Of a stretch of 64,000 bases of DNA, positions 28,264 to 37,893 are shown in pieces. The stretch is taken from positions 186,001 through 250,000 of the forward strand of contig NZ_BMXE01000007.1 of assembly GCF_014651595.1 (NCBI RefSeq), in the 5' to 3' direction. The first letter of the stretch is position 1. The number at the start of each line of letters is the position of its first letter. The notes under the pieces are model-generated. The model made no database searches and was not told where the DNA came from. It saw only the letters and a list, made by a program, of their open reading frames with translations. The position numbers and the translations under genes were made by a program. This DNA comes from Pseudovibrio japonicus (GTDB taxonomy: Bacteria; Pseudomonadota; Alphaproteobacteria; Rhizobiales; Stappiaceae).

Positions 28264-29790
28264 CTACTCAAAGCACCGTTCGTAGATCTCTTCAATGCGG
28301 CCGGTTTCTTCTTCCGTCAGTGCAGCAAACTCCTTTGCTTTCGCTCGGTGGGAGAGTTTTCCGTTGTTCTGATTTAGGAAGCGGAACAACAGGTCGGCCA
28401 GACGGGCAGGCATATCGACAATCTGGCTCAGCTCGCGCTGGAAGCGATCGTGGTTCTGTAAAAAGCGGGCTTCCTCGGGAAGGTCGTGTTCGACGGTCCG
28501 CTTTACGCAGGCGTAGAGGAACTCTGCGTGGGCAGTTGCGTCGAAGAACCGGTAAAAGTCGGCGGTTTCGTTGGTCACTGTCAGGTTGCCGTGAGATGTG
28601 GGTTGCCAGTCGATCTTGCCAAGAAGGCGGGAGGAGTAGTCTTCTAGAACTTGCCGGTAAGTGTCGATGCGCTCCAGAATGACCGAGGAGACAGGGAACA
28701 CCACGCCGGGAGGATTGAATCCGCGCTGAGCAAGAACATGGTGGAACAGGTAGCGGTGCAATCTACCGTTACCATCTTCAAACGGGTGCACATAAACAAA
28801 TCCAAAGGCCAGAACAGCGGCAGCAAGAACAGGGTCTAGATGCTTGGCATAGTCCTGCGCAAACTCGATCATTCCCTTCATGAGATCTCTCAGATCCTCA
28901 GGCTTTGCGCTGATATGGTCAGGCACCGGCATACGGGTTTCGCGGTCATGCATGCCCACGAAGCCGCCTTCCTCACGTAGCCCAAGATGCACAAAGCGGT
29001 CGTCGCCAATCACGACCCGTTGGAGGCGGAGGAACTCGTCGATGCTCAGCGGCGTTTTGCCTGCCTCTGCAATGGCGCGGCCCCAGCGCTGAATGCGGTC
29101 ATGCGCCGGACGCTCTCCCTCAATCGCAAAACTGGATTTACTGTCCTTCAAAAGCAGAAATGCTGCCGTGCGTGCAAGCAGATCTTTTGGAACAGACGCT
29201 GCCGAAGCCATGGCCTTTTCCTGCAGCTTGGCCTGCTGGAACTCCTCCAAAGCTGCACTGCGGAAAATGAGGGGGCAGAAGTGGGGTGTTCCCGGAAGGT
29301 TGTTGCGCACCCGCTGGCGCGGTGAGGGGACAGAGCTACCCCCAAACTGCTTTGTGGTATCAAGCGCATCCACGTAAGCGCCGGTTTCAACATCTGGCAG
29401 ACCCAGCTGTTCCCCCAGTAGCCATTCATAGAGGAACCAGATACGCCTTGTATAACGGCCGGTCGGGCGCGAACGCACGAGCTCCTCAATAGGTTCCGGC
29501 CCGCATGCCAGAAATAACCGCTTCAGCACCGCCAGATCTAATCCTTCATTTTTCAATGCAAAGGTCAGGTGGCCGAGCAGTGTAGGCTCAGGTGCATGGC
29601 GAGGGGTGAAGATGCGCCACCCGTTCTGTTCTATGATCTTGTGGCGGTCCCCGATCGCACATAAAGTATGCGGAATAGGTATGCGCAGGTCGTATGCATC
29701 AATCAGGGCAGAATAGCCCGCCGGAGTTGCAGGGGCGGGAAGCCAGCTTTCATGAAAAACAGTTACTGCTTGTGAAAAAGGCTTATGCAT
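28264..29790 (-). CDS. Fic-family protein with an N-terminal inhibitory motif
   Basis: 508 aa, starting at ATG 29790 with GGAG seven bases upstream. The catalytic motif HPFEDGNGRLHR has its His at residue 335, which makes an active AMP- or NMP-transferase likely. A complete inhibitory motif (S/T)xxxE(G/N) is found at Ser220-Glu224-Gly225 in SSFAIEGE, before the Fic core. That is the class II arrangement, in which the Glu blocks ATP binding until relieved. The first 200 residues and the C-terminal 100 are helical and not recognised; they may bind the target. No separate antitoxin gene is needed or present. Confidence 0.92.
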   Translation of the reverse strand: MHKPFSQAVTVFHESWLPAPATPAGYSALIDAYDLRIPIPHTLCAIGDRHKIIEQNGWRIFTPRHAPEPTLLGHLTFALKNEGLDLAVLKRLFLACGPEPIEELVRSRPTGRYTRRIWFLYEWLLGEQLGLPDVETGAYVDALDTTKQFGGSSVPSPRQRVRNNLPGTPHFCPLIFRSAALEEFQQAKLQEKAMASAASVPKDLLARTAAFLLLKDSKSSFAIEGERPAHDRIQRWGRAIAEAGKTPLSIDEFLRLQRVVIGDDRFVHLGLREEGGFVGMHDRETRMPVPDHISAKPEDLRDLMKGMIEFAQDYAKHLDPVLAAAVLAFGFVYVHPFEDGNGRLHRYLFHHVLAQRGFNPPGVVFPVSSVILERIDTYRQVLEDYSSRLLGKIDWQPTSHGNLTVTNETADFYRFFDATAHAEFLYACVKRTVEHDLPEEARFLQNHDRFQRELSQIVDMPARLADLLFRFLNQNNGKLSHRAKAKEFAALTEEETGRIEEIYERCFE

Positions 29791-29903
29791 GCGCTATCTC
29801 CATGATAAACTGTTACGAAACATAGCGTAGCACGGGGATATTGTGAATACCCGTTATTTTTATGCAGTATCTCTGAAAAGCTAATAAGCTTTGTGAAATT
29901 GCG

Positions 29904-31268
29904 TTATTTCAGGCCGGGCGTGCCGTCAAACTTACGCTCCAGACCCGACCAACAGTCCACATAATCATCCTGCAGGGGTGCCTCTTTCGCAGCAAATTCA
30001 GTCAGTTGTTGCGGAAAACGGGTCTCGAACATAAAGCTCATTGTGTCTTCCAGCTTTACAGGGTCCCAGCTGTTATGGGAGGCTTTCTCAAAAGCTTCCT
30101 GATCCGGGCCATGAGGGAGCATACAGTTGTGCAGGCTAATGCCACCGGGCACAAAGCCATGGGGCTTGGCATCATACTGCCCATAGATATTGCCCATGAG
30201 CTCGGACATGATGTTCTTATGATACCATGGCGGGCGGAACGTATCTTCCTGCGGGAGCCAGCGCGGTGGGAAGATTACAAAGTCGATGTTTGCTGTGCCT
30301 TCTTCTGCAGTGGGGGCGGTCAGAACGGTGAAGATTGATGGATCAGGGTGGTCGAAACTGATAGCGCCCACTGGCGAGAAGTGGCGTAAGTCATATTTGT
30401 AGGGCGCATAGTTGCCATGCCACGCCACAACGTCCAGCGGCGACTGGTCGATGGTTGTTCGGTGAAACTCACCGCACCATTTTACAGTCACATGGCAAGG
30501 TTGCTCAATGTCTTCAAACTGCGCAACAGGTGTTTTGAAATCCCGTGGGTTTGCAAGGCAGTTGGCGCCGATTGGGCCGCGATTGGGCAGCGTGAATTTA
30601 GCTCCATAGTTCTCGCAGATAAAACCTCTGGCTTTGCCGTCGGGCAGGCTGACCTTAAACACCATCCCACGGGGTAAAATGCAGATCTCCAGTGGTTCAA
30701 GATCGATGACCCCAAATTCGGTGGCAATCTTTAGCCGTCCGCTCTGGGGGACGATAAGTAGCTCTGCATCAGCGTTATAAAAGTACTCGTCATTCATGTC
30801 CGTGTTGGCCAGATAAACATGTGACGCCATGCCCATTTGCAGCCCAACATCCCCGGCGGTTGTCATGGTGTGGATGCCTTCGATGAATGTGAGCTTCTCG
30901 CTCTCTGGGAAGGGCGTAGGGTCCCAGCGGTACTGTCCAAGGGAGATCACATCCGGAATTTTGTTGGGGGCTGTTTTCCAATAGGGATGCGAGATTTTGT
31001 GCAGGTGGCCCAGATGCTTAACTGAGGGGCGAATGCGGTAGAGCCATGAACGTTCAAGCGTTCTGTGCGGAGCAGTGAAAGGAGAGCCAGAAAGTTGCTC
31101 GGCATACAGACCGTACTCGACGCGTTGCGGCGAATTACGCCCCTGTGGCAACGCTCCTTTTAAGGCCTCTGTCTCAAAGTCATTTCCAAATCCGGCCATG
31201 TACCCTGGCATGGTCCCGTAGCGACTATCGTGCTCATTCTCACCATTTTGACCAGTCGGTTGTTCCAT
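29904..31268 (-). CDS. hmgA: Homogentisate 1,2-dioxygenase
   Basis: 454 aa from ATG 31268 with GGAG nine bases upstream; the frame is open to 31397 but the extra residues are not family-like. The enzyme opens the ring of homogentisate to maleylacetoacetate in tyrosine and phenylalanine breakdown, using non-haem Fe(II). [17 protein letters not shown] near the start and [16 protein letters not shown], then [15 protein letters not shown] near the end, contain the His-Glu-His iron ligands. The usual neighbours hmgB (fumarylacetoacetase) and hmgC are not in the window, so the pathway is split in this genome or completed elsewhere. Confidence 0.96.
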   Translation of the reverse strand: MEQPTGQNGENEHDSRYGTMPGYMAGFGNDFETEALKGALPQGRNSPQRVEYGLYAEQLSGSPFTAPHRTLERSWLYRIRPSVKHLGHLHKISHPYWKTAPNKIPDVISLGQYRWDPTPFPESEKLTFIEGIHTMTTAGDVGLQMGMASHVYLANTDMNDEYFYNADAELLIVPQSGRLKIATEFGVIDLEPLEICILPRGMVFKVSLPDGKARGFICENYGAKFTLPNRGPIGANCLANPRDFKTPVAQFEDIEQPCHVTVKWCGEFHRTTIDQSPLDVVAWHGNYAPYKYDLRHFSPVGAISFDHPDPSIFTVLTAPTAEEGTANIDFVIFPPRWLPQEDTFRPPWYHKNIMSELMGNIYGQYDAKPHGFVPGGISLHNCMLPHGPDQEAFEKASHNSWDPVKLEDTMSFMFETRFPQQLTEFAAKEAPLQDDYVDCWSGLERKFDGTPGLK

Positions 31269-31992
31269 GTTCCACTCCAAGGCAATAGCTGCGGGTTTTA
31301 AAGGGCGCTGAAGCTGCTGAAACCCAAAACGAGAATGGGTAAACCAATCAGACCACAGAACCCGAAGTGCACAATCAGCGCGATTTGGGGGAGGCAATAC
31401 ACCCCCTAAAAATTATGAGGTGAAAATGGCGAGGCCATGAGCCTTTGGTGATTTACCTGCTAACAATCCTTACCCTTCAAACAACAGCACCCATGATCCG
31501 CGGATTGGCTCATTCTTCATTGCCAGTAGGGTGATAGCCAGCAACCGGGCAGCTTGGCCGATGAGGCTGTCTTCAAGGTACCATGCACCGTGTAGAACGG
31601 GAGCGCGCCTTCCATCGCCTGCTTGAACGCAGGTGACGTGGCTCTTGATTTAGGATTGGCTTCGACTTTTTTGGAGATCGGAGCTTCCCGGTTGGTTGTG
31701 GCGAAACGGATATTGTTTGCCGTTTAGGTCCGCTTTCAGGCTGAGTTGGGCGCGTAAAAACGAGGACAAGTAGCGGCTTGTCGTCGTGGTTGTCATCCTT
31801 AAGGCGGACCTTATCCCTCTATGCTTGCCATGCGCAGCAAGTGGTATCGCCAACCGTAAGACTTGATCAATGGTGGCTGGTGAACGCATGAACCCTGTGC
31901 GGGGTGCAGCTTGCACGGTTTTGAAGCGGCCATAAACAAAGCCCTGAGCGTTTCCGCCCAGGGCTTTGTTGTTTCAGTCTTGGGAGACGGGC
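31269..31992. other. Intergenic region upstream of hmgA
   Basis: About 720 bp. The right end holds the terminator of the aldehyde dehydrogenase gene (31935-31970). The hmgA promoter should be in the left part. A reverse frame at 31650-31916 has no recognisable similarity and I do not call it. Confidence 0.4.
31935..31970 (-). terminator. Hairpin terminator of the aldehyde dehydrogenase gene
   Basis: Arms AACAAAGCCCTG and CAGGGCTTTGTT are a perfect 12-bp inverted repeat around a 12-nt loop. It lies 22 bp past the stop of the minus-strand dehydrogenase gene. The downstream T-tract is short (TTTGTTTA). Confidence 0.8.
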
Positions 31993-33510
31993 CTACGCCA
32001 TTTCTTCTGCCTTAAAGCCAGGTGTTAGCTCCAGCGGAATGTCCTGATAGGAGACCGGCCGCAGGAAACGGCGGATTGCCATGGTGCCGACAGACGTTGC
32101 GCCGAAGTTGGTGGAGGCTGGGTACGGACCGCCGTGCACCATAGCGCCGCACACCTCCACGCCTGTCGCGAAGCCGTTTGCCAGCACGCGGCCAGCCTTG
32201 CGCTCCAGGAATGGCATCAGTTTGCGCGCTTCTGCGTGGTCTGCAGCATCAATGTGAATGGTGCACGTCAGCTGACCTTCAATGTGGCGTGCGACCTCCT
32301 GCATCTGCTCAACGCTCTTCAGCTTGACGACGATGCCGAGCGGGCCGAACACTTCTTCCTGAAGCTCTTTGTTAGCAAGCCAGTTGTCGCCATCAGTCAC
32401 AAACATGTAAGGCTTGGCGCTGCGCGTTGTAGACGTGGTGCCCACAAGCTCTTCAACGCCCGGCTCTCCGGCGATCTTCGCCGTGCCAGAACGGTAGGCA
32501 GATGCGATACCGTCGGTCAGCATGGGCTGTTCGTCGGTCTTATCCAATGCATCTTTTGCGGTGGCGATGAAGGTGTCCGCATCCGGCCCTTCAACCAGTA
32601 GAACGATACCGGGTTTGGTGCAGAATTGGCCTGCGCCCATGCACAGCGAGCTTGCCCAACCTGCCGCAATCGCTTCGCTGCGATTTGCCAGAGCGTTCGG
32701 GAAGATGAAGTTTGGATTGATCGAGCCAAGCTCACCAAAGAACGGAATTGGCTCTGGGCGCGAGGTGCATAGTTCAAACAGCGCACGACCACCCGCAAGG
32801 GAACCGGTGAAGCCAACAGCTTTAATCAGCGGGTGTTGAACAAGTGCAGTGCCAACCTCATGGCTACCACCTTGCACCAGTGAGAAGACGCCCTGATGCA
32901 TGCCGCAGGACTTGATTGCAGCATCAATGGCTTGAGCTACGATCTCCGCTGTGCCCGGATGTGCTTCGTGGCCTTTTACCACGACCGGACAACCCGCGGC
33001 CAACGCAGAGGCGGTGTCGCCGCCCGCAGTTGAGAATGCAAGTGGAAAGTTGGAGGCGCCGAACACTGCAACCGGTCCAATCGGACGTTGGCTCAAACGC
33101 AGGTCGGGGCGGGGCAGGGGCGCCCGGTCTGGCATGGCCGCGTCGTGAGTGAGTTCAAGATACTCGCCTTTTTCTATGTAGTCGGCAAACAGGCGCAGCT
33201 GGCCAACGGTGCGACCGCGCTCGCCGTTGAGGCGCATTTCCGGCAGGCCTGATTCCGCGCAGCCGATCTCAGTGATTTCAGCACCGCGTGCGTCGATCTC
33301 GTCTGCAATGGTACGCAACAACTTGGCGCGTTCAGCCTCAGTGGTCCAACCGAAGCTCATGAAGGCGTCTTCCGCCGCCTGCACGGCGCGGTCAATCAGG
33401 TCGGCTGTGCCACAAGAATAGGTTTTAGCATGGCCCGTGAACGGGGATGACACGAATTTCTGGGCATTATCAACCCACTCTCCGGCGATGAGATGGCGGC
33501 CTGTTAGCAT
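31993..33510 (-). CDS. Aldehyde dehydrogenase, alpha-ketoglutarate semialdehyde type
   Basis: 505 aa from ATG 33510 with AGGA upstream. The order of motifs fits the type III ketoglutaric-semialdehyde dehydrogenases: RPIGPVAVFGASNFPLAF, KGHEAHPGTAE for cofactor binding, VGFTGSLAGGRAL, catalytic Glu260 in FFGELGS and nucleophile Cys297 in GAGQFCTKPG. These NADP enzymes oxidise 2,5-dioxopentanoate to 2-oxoglutarate at the end of non-phosphorylative pentose, sugar-acid or hydroxyproline breakdown. No such upstream enzymes are encoded nearby, so the exact pathway is unknown. A terminator follows closely. Confidence 0.9.
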   Translation of the reverse strand: MLTGRHLIAGEWVDNAQKFVSSPFTGHAKTYSCGTADLIDRAVQAAEDAFMSFGWTTEAERAKLLRTIADEIDARGAEITEIGCAESGLPEMRLNGERGRTVGQLRLFADYIEKGEYLELTHDAAMPDRAPLPRPDLRLSQRPIGPVAVFGASNFPLAFSTAGGDTASALAAGCPVVVKGHEAHPGTAEIVAQAIDAAIKSCGMHQGVFSLVQGGSHEVGTALVQHPLIKAVGFTGSLAGGRALFELCTSRPEPIPFFGELGSINPNFIFPNALANRSEAIAAGWASSLCMGAGQFCTKPGIVLLVEGPDADTFIATAKDALDKTDEQPMLTDGIASAYRSGTAKIAGEPGVEELVGTTSTTRSAKPYMFVTDGDNWLANKELQEEVFGPLGIVVKLKSVEQMQEVARHIEGQLTCTIHIDAADHAEARKLMPFLERKAGRVLANGFATGVEVCGAMVHGGPYPASTNFGATSVGTMAIRRFLRPVSYQDIPLELTPGFKAEEMA

Positions 33511-33646
33511 TATTTCCTCGGCAGATGAAGGTTTCCGGCAGGTGCAGTGGCGTTGATGTGCGCCCCGCAATTATGATGTAACAGTGATATATCACTATAG
33601 TCCGTCATATTCAAGCGGATAACTTCGTATTGTGCAAAGGTTTTCT

Positions 33647-34147
33647 CTAGCGGAGCTTCTTAAGAGCTTCATCTTCCACACGAATTCGCAACGTCAGGAC
33701 AGCACCATTGAGAACAGTGAAGAGGAGGGCCACCGGAAGCAGACCGAGCACCATGGGCGCAGTAAAGATTTCCAACGCCACCAGCAAGTAATTGGGATGG
33801 CGTACAAATGAAAATGGCCCTTTGGTCACCAGTGGTGTCTTCGCCACGATAATGCGTGTGGTCCAGCGACCGCCCATGCTGAGCAAAATCCAGAGCCGGA
33901 AGACTTGCAGCACGATAAAGACCGCCAGCCATGGGAGAGCGACCGGCTGGTTGTAGCCCAGGAGGATGAGTGCTGCGATCCACAGCACATGCAAGCTAAC
34001 GATGATCGGGTAGTGCGATGCGCCCACCTCATACGCACCTTCTGCAAGAAGATGCTGCGTGTTGCGGCGGGCGATGACCAACTCGGAAAGCCGTTGGACA
34101 ACAATAAATGCCAGGAATAATAGGGCAGCAAGTGAAACGTCAGGCAT
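33647..34147 (-). CDS. ICMT-family methyltransferase next to type III PKS
   Basis: 166 aa from ATG 34147, which overlaps the polyketide synthase stop by 8 nt (ATGCCTGA). About four to five membrane helices are present. The C-terminal part has the isoprenylcysteine carboxyl methyltransferase pattern: RHPNYLLVALE, then LRIRVEDEALKKL. This binds S-adenosylmethionine. Bacteria have no prenylated-protein maturation of that kind; in known type III PKS operons (BpsB in Bacillus, SrsB in Streptomyces) such enzymes O-methylate the polyketide. The same role is likely here, at the inner membrane. Confidence 0.88.
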   Translation of the reverse strand: MPDVSLAALLFLAFIVVQRLSELVIARRNTQHLLAEGAYEVGASHYPIIVSLHVLWIAALILLGYNQPVALPWLAVFIVLQVFRLWILLSMGGRWTTRIIVAKTPLVTKGPFSFVRHPNYLLVALEIFTAPMVLGLLPVALLFTVLNGAVLTLRIRVEDEALKKLR

Positions 34148-35261
34148 TGACCGTTCCCTCACGTTTTCGCAGGTCCGTCGCGTTTCGTTTATTGCTTGCT
34201 TCATTTGCCACAACGGCAATAGGTTGAAAAGACGCAGTGAAGCCTGGTCCCAGCGCACACATGATCATGTTTCCCTGCGCCCCCCGCTTCAGTACACGAT
34301 CCAACACAAACAGCACAGTAGGCGCAGACATGTTGCCAAAATCTCGCAAAACCTCACGCTCCGCATCCAGTGCTCCGGGTTGAAGGTCCAGCGCATCCTC
34401 AATGGCCTGAGCCACTTTGGTGCCGCCCGGGTGGCAAACAAAGCGGTCAACATCACCCATGTTCATGGATAGCGCATCAAGCGTGCGGTCCACCACATCG
34501 CGGAAATGTTCTGCCGCAAAATCGGGGATAGAGCGGTCAAACACGACGCCGAGCCCGTCTTCTTCTACCTTCCAGCCCATGATGTTGAGCGTGTCCGGCC
34601 ACATCTCCTGATGGCCTGGTGCCAGTTCAATTACGAAATTTGTATCCTTTGGCTTGGTGGCGGAAAGAACGGCTGCTGCTGCACCGTCTCCGAATAGAAC
34701 GGTGGCGATTATGTCAGCTTTGGTGAGCTGATCGACACGCAAGGATAAAGAACACCCTTCCAACGCGACCAGTAAGACGTTGCTGCCCGGCTTCGCCTGT
34801 GCCAGGCGTTGCGCGATGGCCATGCCGGAAACGCCACCGGCGCAGCCTAGTCCAAAGACAGGCACGCGCATAATATCTTGACTGAAACCCATCTCCAGAA
34901 AGGCTTGCGCCTCCAGTGTTGGCGTTACAATCCCGGTGGAGGAAACTGTGACCACGCAGTCAATTTCATCTGCACGCAAATCTGCTTCAAGTAGCGCTTT
35001 GCGGGAGGCTTCAATAAACAATTCTTTTCCGGCACGCAGGTACATTTCGTTTCTGGTCTTCCAGTTCTGGGGTTCCAGATACCATTCAAGTGGCGCCAAG
35101 GAATGTCGCTTCTCCACGCCTGATGACATGAAGGAACCCGCCATACGCTCGAATGCAGGAAATTTGGGCCCGAGAAGATGCCGGGCATTTTCCAGAACAA
35201 GTGATTGGGGCTTTTCATATGGCGGCACCGCTGTTGCAAGGCCGGTCAGGTAAACGGGCAT
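34140..35261 (-). CDS. Type III polyketide synthase
   Basis: 373 aa, full length for the chalcone synthase superfamily. The catalytic triad is complete: Cys140 in FGLGCAGGVSG, His277 in FVCHPGGT and Asn310 in FGNMSAPTVLF. The GPGFTA loop near the C-terminus is also present. The enzyme should extend an acyl starter with malonyl-CoA and cyclise the product. Together with the ICMT-like partner this suggests an alkylpyrone or alkylresorcinol that is then methylated. The gene has no ketosynthase-associated carrier protein nearby, as expected for type III. Starter chain and ring type cannot be read from sequence. Confidence 0.94.
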   Translation of the reverse strand: MPVYLTGLATAVPPYEKPQSLVLENARHLLGPKFPAFERMAGSFMSSGVEKRHSLAPLEWYLEPQNWKTRNEMYLRAGKELFIEASRKALLEADLRADEIDCVVTVSSTGIVTPTLEAQAFLEMGFSQDIMRVPVFGLGCAGGVSGMAIAQRLAQAKPGSNVLLVALEGCSLSLRVDQLTKADIIATVLFGDGAAAAVLSATKPKDTNFVIELAPGHQEMWPDTLNIMGWKVEEDGLGVVFDRSIPDFAAEHFRDVVDRTLDALSMNMGDVDRFVCHPGGTKVAQAIEDALDLQPGALDAEREVLRDFGNMSAPTVLFVLDRVLKRGAQGNMIMCALGPGFTASFQPIAVVANEASNKRNATDLRKREGTVNA

Positions 35262-35748
35262 CAGCTCTCCAAACCCTATTTATATATTGTTTAATAGTGC
35301 TTCATCAACGTTATAGGCCCAGTCCAATACGTTGAAAATCCGGCGTTTATTGGGGTTGCTTTAGTGGGGTGAGAATGGGTGTCATGGAATGTCAGAAGGG
35401 GCTGGGACCTCCTTTTCATCTGCGGTTTTCTGCCGGTACGCGGTAAAGTGAGTAGCGTAGTATTGGGAAGCTCAGCGCCCATCGCCTCCGATGATAACGG
35501 GGCTGATTATTAAGCCGCTTGCTCCGGTTTACATGCCAAATCCCTTTGGTCTCCATTCAGACAGCGGATTGCAATCCCACGCATTTGGGCGCGCGCTCCG
35601 CCTCAACTCAATGATCCTTTCATACACCATCAGATGCATTAGGGTATGAATGAGCGCAAAGAGGGTAAACCACACCTTACCTTTGAGTCAGGGAATATGA
35701 CTGATCGTCCTCCCGATGCTATGTGCGCGCCGGGAGATTAGACGCTGA
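35262..35748. other. Intergenic region upstream of the polyketide synthase
   Basis: About 490 bp that should include the promoter of the PKS operon. A+T-rich sequence (TTTATATATTGTTTAAT, about 35278-35295) lies just before the PKS start. A few short frames occur in it, none recognisable. Confidence 0.4.
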
Positions 35749-36279
35749 TTAGAGCGTCAGAACAAAGTGGTGCAACGTTAATGGATTGCTATTGTGCTGC
35801 ACTGTCTTGGTGCCAGCCTTGTCCCACTGAAAGCCGCAGGCCAGCAACACGTTGGAGGAGGCGGGGTTATTGTCTGCAGCAAACGCTTCTAAGTAGGTTA
35901 ATGTCCGCTCGGCCCGCGTCTGCTCTACAATGGCAAGAACAGATGCTTTGGCGTAGCCTTTGCCCTGATGCTTTTCGCCCACCCTGTAGCCGAGTTCTGC
36001 TGTGTCGTGGGGTGCTTTGCCCAGATTGCGCAGGTTTATGCGACCGACCAGTTCGTTGCTGTGGGAGCGGACCAGATAAAAACGGTCGGGATCTGCCATC
36101 AGGTCTCTAATCACCTGACGCAGAGACGTTTCCTCAAAATATTCAGGGCTCCGCGCGGGCACCCATTGTTCAAAGAACGTGCTGTTACTGCTTTCAAACT
36201 GGAGAACGTCGAAAGCATCCTCCTCACTTATCTCACGAAGGGCAATAGGCGGCAGGGCAAGCTGATTTGACGTATTCAT
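35749..36279 (-). CDS. GNAT acetyltransferase (RimJ/RimL type)
   Basis: 176 aa from ATG 36279; a GTG nine codons upstream (36306) is an alternative. Motif A of the GNAT fold appears as LGYRVGEKHQGKGYAKASV, which binds the acetyl-CoA pyrophosphate, and NPASSNVLLACGF is the typical RimJ/RimL motif B. The layout suits acetylation of an N-terminal amine or small molecule. The gene is monocistronic and the substrate is unknown. Confidence 0.85.
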   Translation of the reverse strand: MNTSNQLALPPIALREISEEDAFDVLQFESSNSTFFEQWVPARSPEYFEETSLRQVIRDLMADPDRFYLVRSHSNELVGRINLRNLGKAPHDTAELGYRVGEKHQGKGYAKASVLAIVEQTRAERTLTYLEAFAADNNPASSNVLLACGFQWDKAGTKTVQHNSNPLTLHHFVLTL

Positions 36280-36329
36280 AAAACATGCACTCTTTAAAAT
36301 TGTCACTAAACTTTAACGGGTATTGCGAA

Positions 36330-36364
36330 AAGAGAAAACCCCTCACACAGGCAGGTGCAAGGGG
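36330..36364 (-). terminator. Terminator of the NCS1 permease gene
   Basis: On the minus strand CCCCTTGCAC pairs with GTGTGAGGGG (two wobble or mismatch positions) and is followed by TTTTCTCTTTT. It lies 26 bp beyond the permease stop. Confidence 0.75.
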
Positions 36365-36390
36365 CTTTCTTGTCTCACGTCTTGAATGAT

Positions 36391-37893
36391 CTAAAGGTCC
36401 TCGCGGGTAAGCGCGTGGGCTGGAATGCTTGCGCAATCCATTTTCACCATGCCTTGCCCCTCCAGAAACACCCAGTTGCGGTTGACGCTGGTTGCCAGAT
36501 ATTTCTCATCGTCTGTATGGACCAGTTCATCCTGGCTGAACTTCGGCAGGATCCACGCTTTCATCAGCACCAAGTAGAGAGCAAAGGCGGAGAAAAAGCC
36601 GACGAAGTAGGACAAGTCGATGGCGTAGATTGCCAGTGCGCCGCCCACAGCCCATGCAATCAGGCCCGCCGGATTGCAGCCTGCGAAGTACTTAAACTGA
36701 CCTTCTTCCTCATAAAGCTCTGGCACATTCAGGCGGCGTTTGCGGATCACGAAGTAATCGCAAATCATGATACCGCCCAGTGAGGCGAGCATGGCGCCGT
36801 AAAGGCCGAGATAAGTGAAGAGGTGATCAAGGATCAGCCATGGCATCGCCAGCGTGCCGACGATGGCCGCCAGCACCAGCCCCATGGCGTAGGTGATCCA
36901 AGGTGCACCGGCGTTCACGAATGTCAGCGCTGCCGGAATGAGGTTTGCGCTGGTGTTGGTGGACCACTGCGCCAGCACCACCATGATCAGCAAAACCACG
37001 AGCGTGATGCCAGTGCCCTGACCTTGAATAACCGTGATCGGGTTCCAGTCACCAGCTGCGATGAAGGAGACTGCTCCGATCAGTGCGATCCAGCTCTGGA
37101 CCACGGGCAGAGCGATGAACTGGGCCAGAAATACGTTTTTGTTGCGCTTGAAAAAGCTTTTGGTGCCAGCTTCGACTTTCAGGAAGCGGGTGATGTTTGG
37201 AATGTCCACGGCAAGCGAAGACCAGAACGCCATGTTGGCGACAAACAGAGCGATAATGGAGATTTCCGAAGTTCCTGCAAAGGACCAGATGTCTTTTCCG
37301 CTTGCTGTGGCAAGACCGTCGAGGGTGAAATACATCCAGACAGAAATCGCGATGATGGCCGGAGCTGCGATCTTTGCAAGACGCTCAACAGCACGGATGC
37401 CCATGGCGGTGTTGGCGACCTGAAGCACAGCAAAGCCAACATACCACACCACCCAGTTATCAAAACCGGTGAGGTAGGCGAAGATGCCGTTCAGTGCCAG
37501 CGCACCAAGATAGGTCTGAATGCCAAACCAGACGGCAGCCACGATACCGCGGGTGATGGAAGGAATATGTGTGCCCACGGTGCCGAAAGGCGCGCGCAGG
37601 TAAACTGCGAAGGAAATGCCGTGTTCGGTGCCGATGTCAGCGGTCATCGCCATAACGATGCCAAGCAGCAGATTGGCGAAAAAGATGGTTGCGATCACGA
37701 TTGGCAGAGGCAGACCTGCGACACCACCAGCACCCAGCTGGAACGTGGCGATGATCACCGCCATAGAGATCCAAAGTCCAATATAACCCCGGTTGGAGAT
37801 GGCACGTTGATTGAGCCAGACGGGAAGGATGGCGGGCTCCATAAGGCGGGATTGGCCGCGCGAAGTCTCATCCATAACTTGGGTTTGCGCCAT
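36391..37893 (-). CDS. NCS1-family nucleobase/hydantoin/allantoin:cation symporter
   Basis: 500 aa with about 12 membrane helices, starting at ATG 37893 with AGGATC upstream. The N-terminal RGYIGLWISMAVIIATFQLG and WFGIQTYLGALALNGIF in the middle are typical of NCS1 permeases related to CodB, PucI and Mhp1. NTSANLIPAALTFVNAG falls where substrate-binding polar residues lie. It imports a purine, pyrimidine, hydantoin or related compound with a cation. No catabolic gene accompanies it; a cluster of repeated TTGRTCAA-like sites lies about 300 bp upstream. Confidence 0.9.
   Translation of the reverse strand: MAQTQVMDETSRGQSRLMEPAILPVWLNQRAISNRGYIGLWISMAVIIATFQLGAGGVAGLPLPIVIATIFFANLLLGIVMAMTADIGTEHGISFAVYLRAPFGTVGTHIPSITRGIVAAVWFGIQTYLGALALNGIFAYLTGFDNWVVWYVGFAVLQVANTAMGIRAVERLAKIAAPAIIAISVWMYFTLDGLATASGKDIWSFAGTSEISIIALFVANMAFWSSLAVDIPNITRFLKVEAGTKSFFKRNKNVFLAQFIALPVVQSWIALIGAVSFIAAGDWNPITVIQGQGTGITLVVLLIMVVLAQWSTNTSANLIPAALTFVNAGAPWITYAMGLVLAAIVGTLAMPWLILDHLFTYLGLYGAMLASLGGIMICDYFVIRKRRLNVPELYEEEGQFKYFAGCNPAGLIAWAVGGALAIYAIDLSYFVGFFSAFALYLVLMKAWILPKFSQDELVHTDDEKYLATSVNRNWVFLEGQGMVKMDCASIPAHALTREDL

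Noticed and set aside
31650-31916. An 88-codon minus-strand frame in the hmgA upstream region
   Set aside because: I looked for transposase or regulator similarity and found none; there is no convincing ribosome site.
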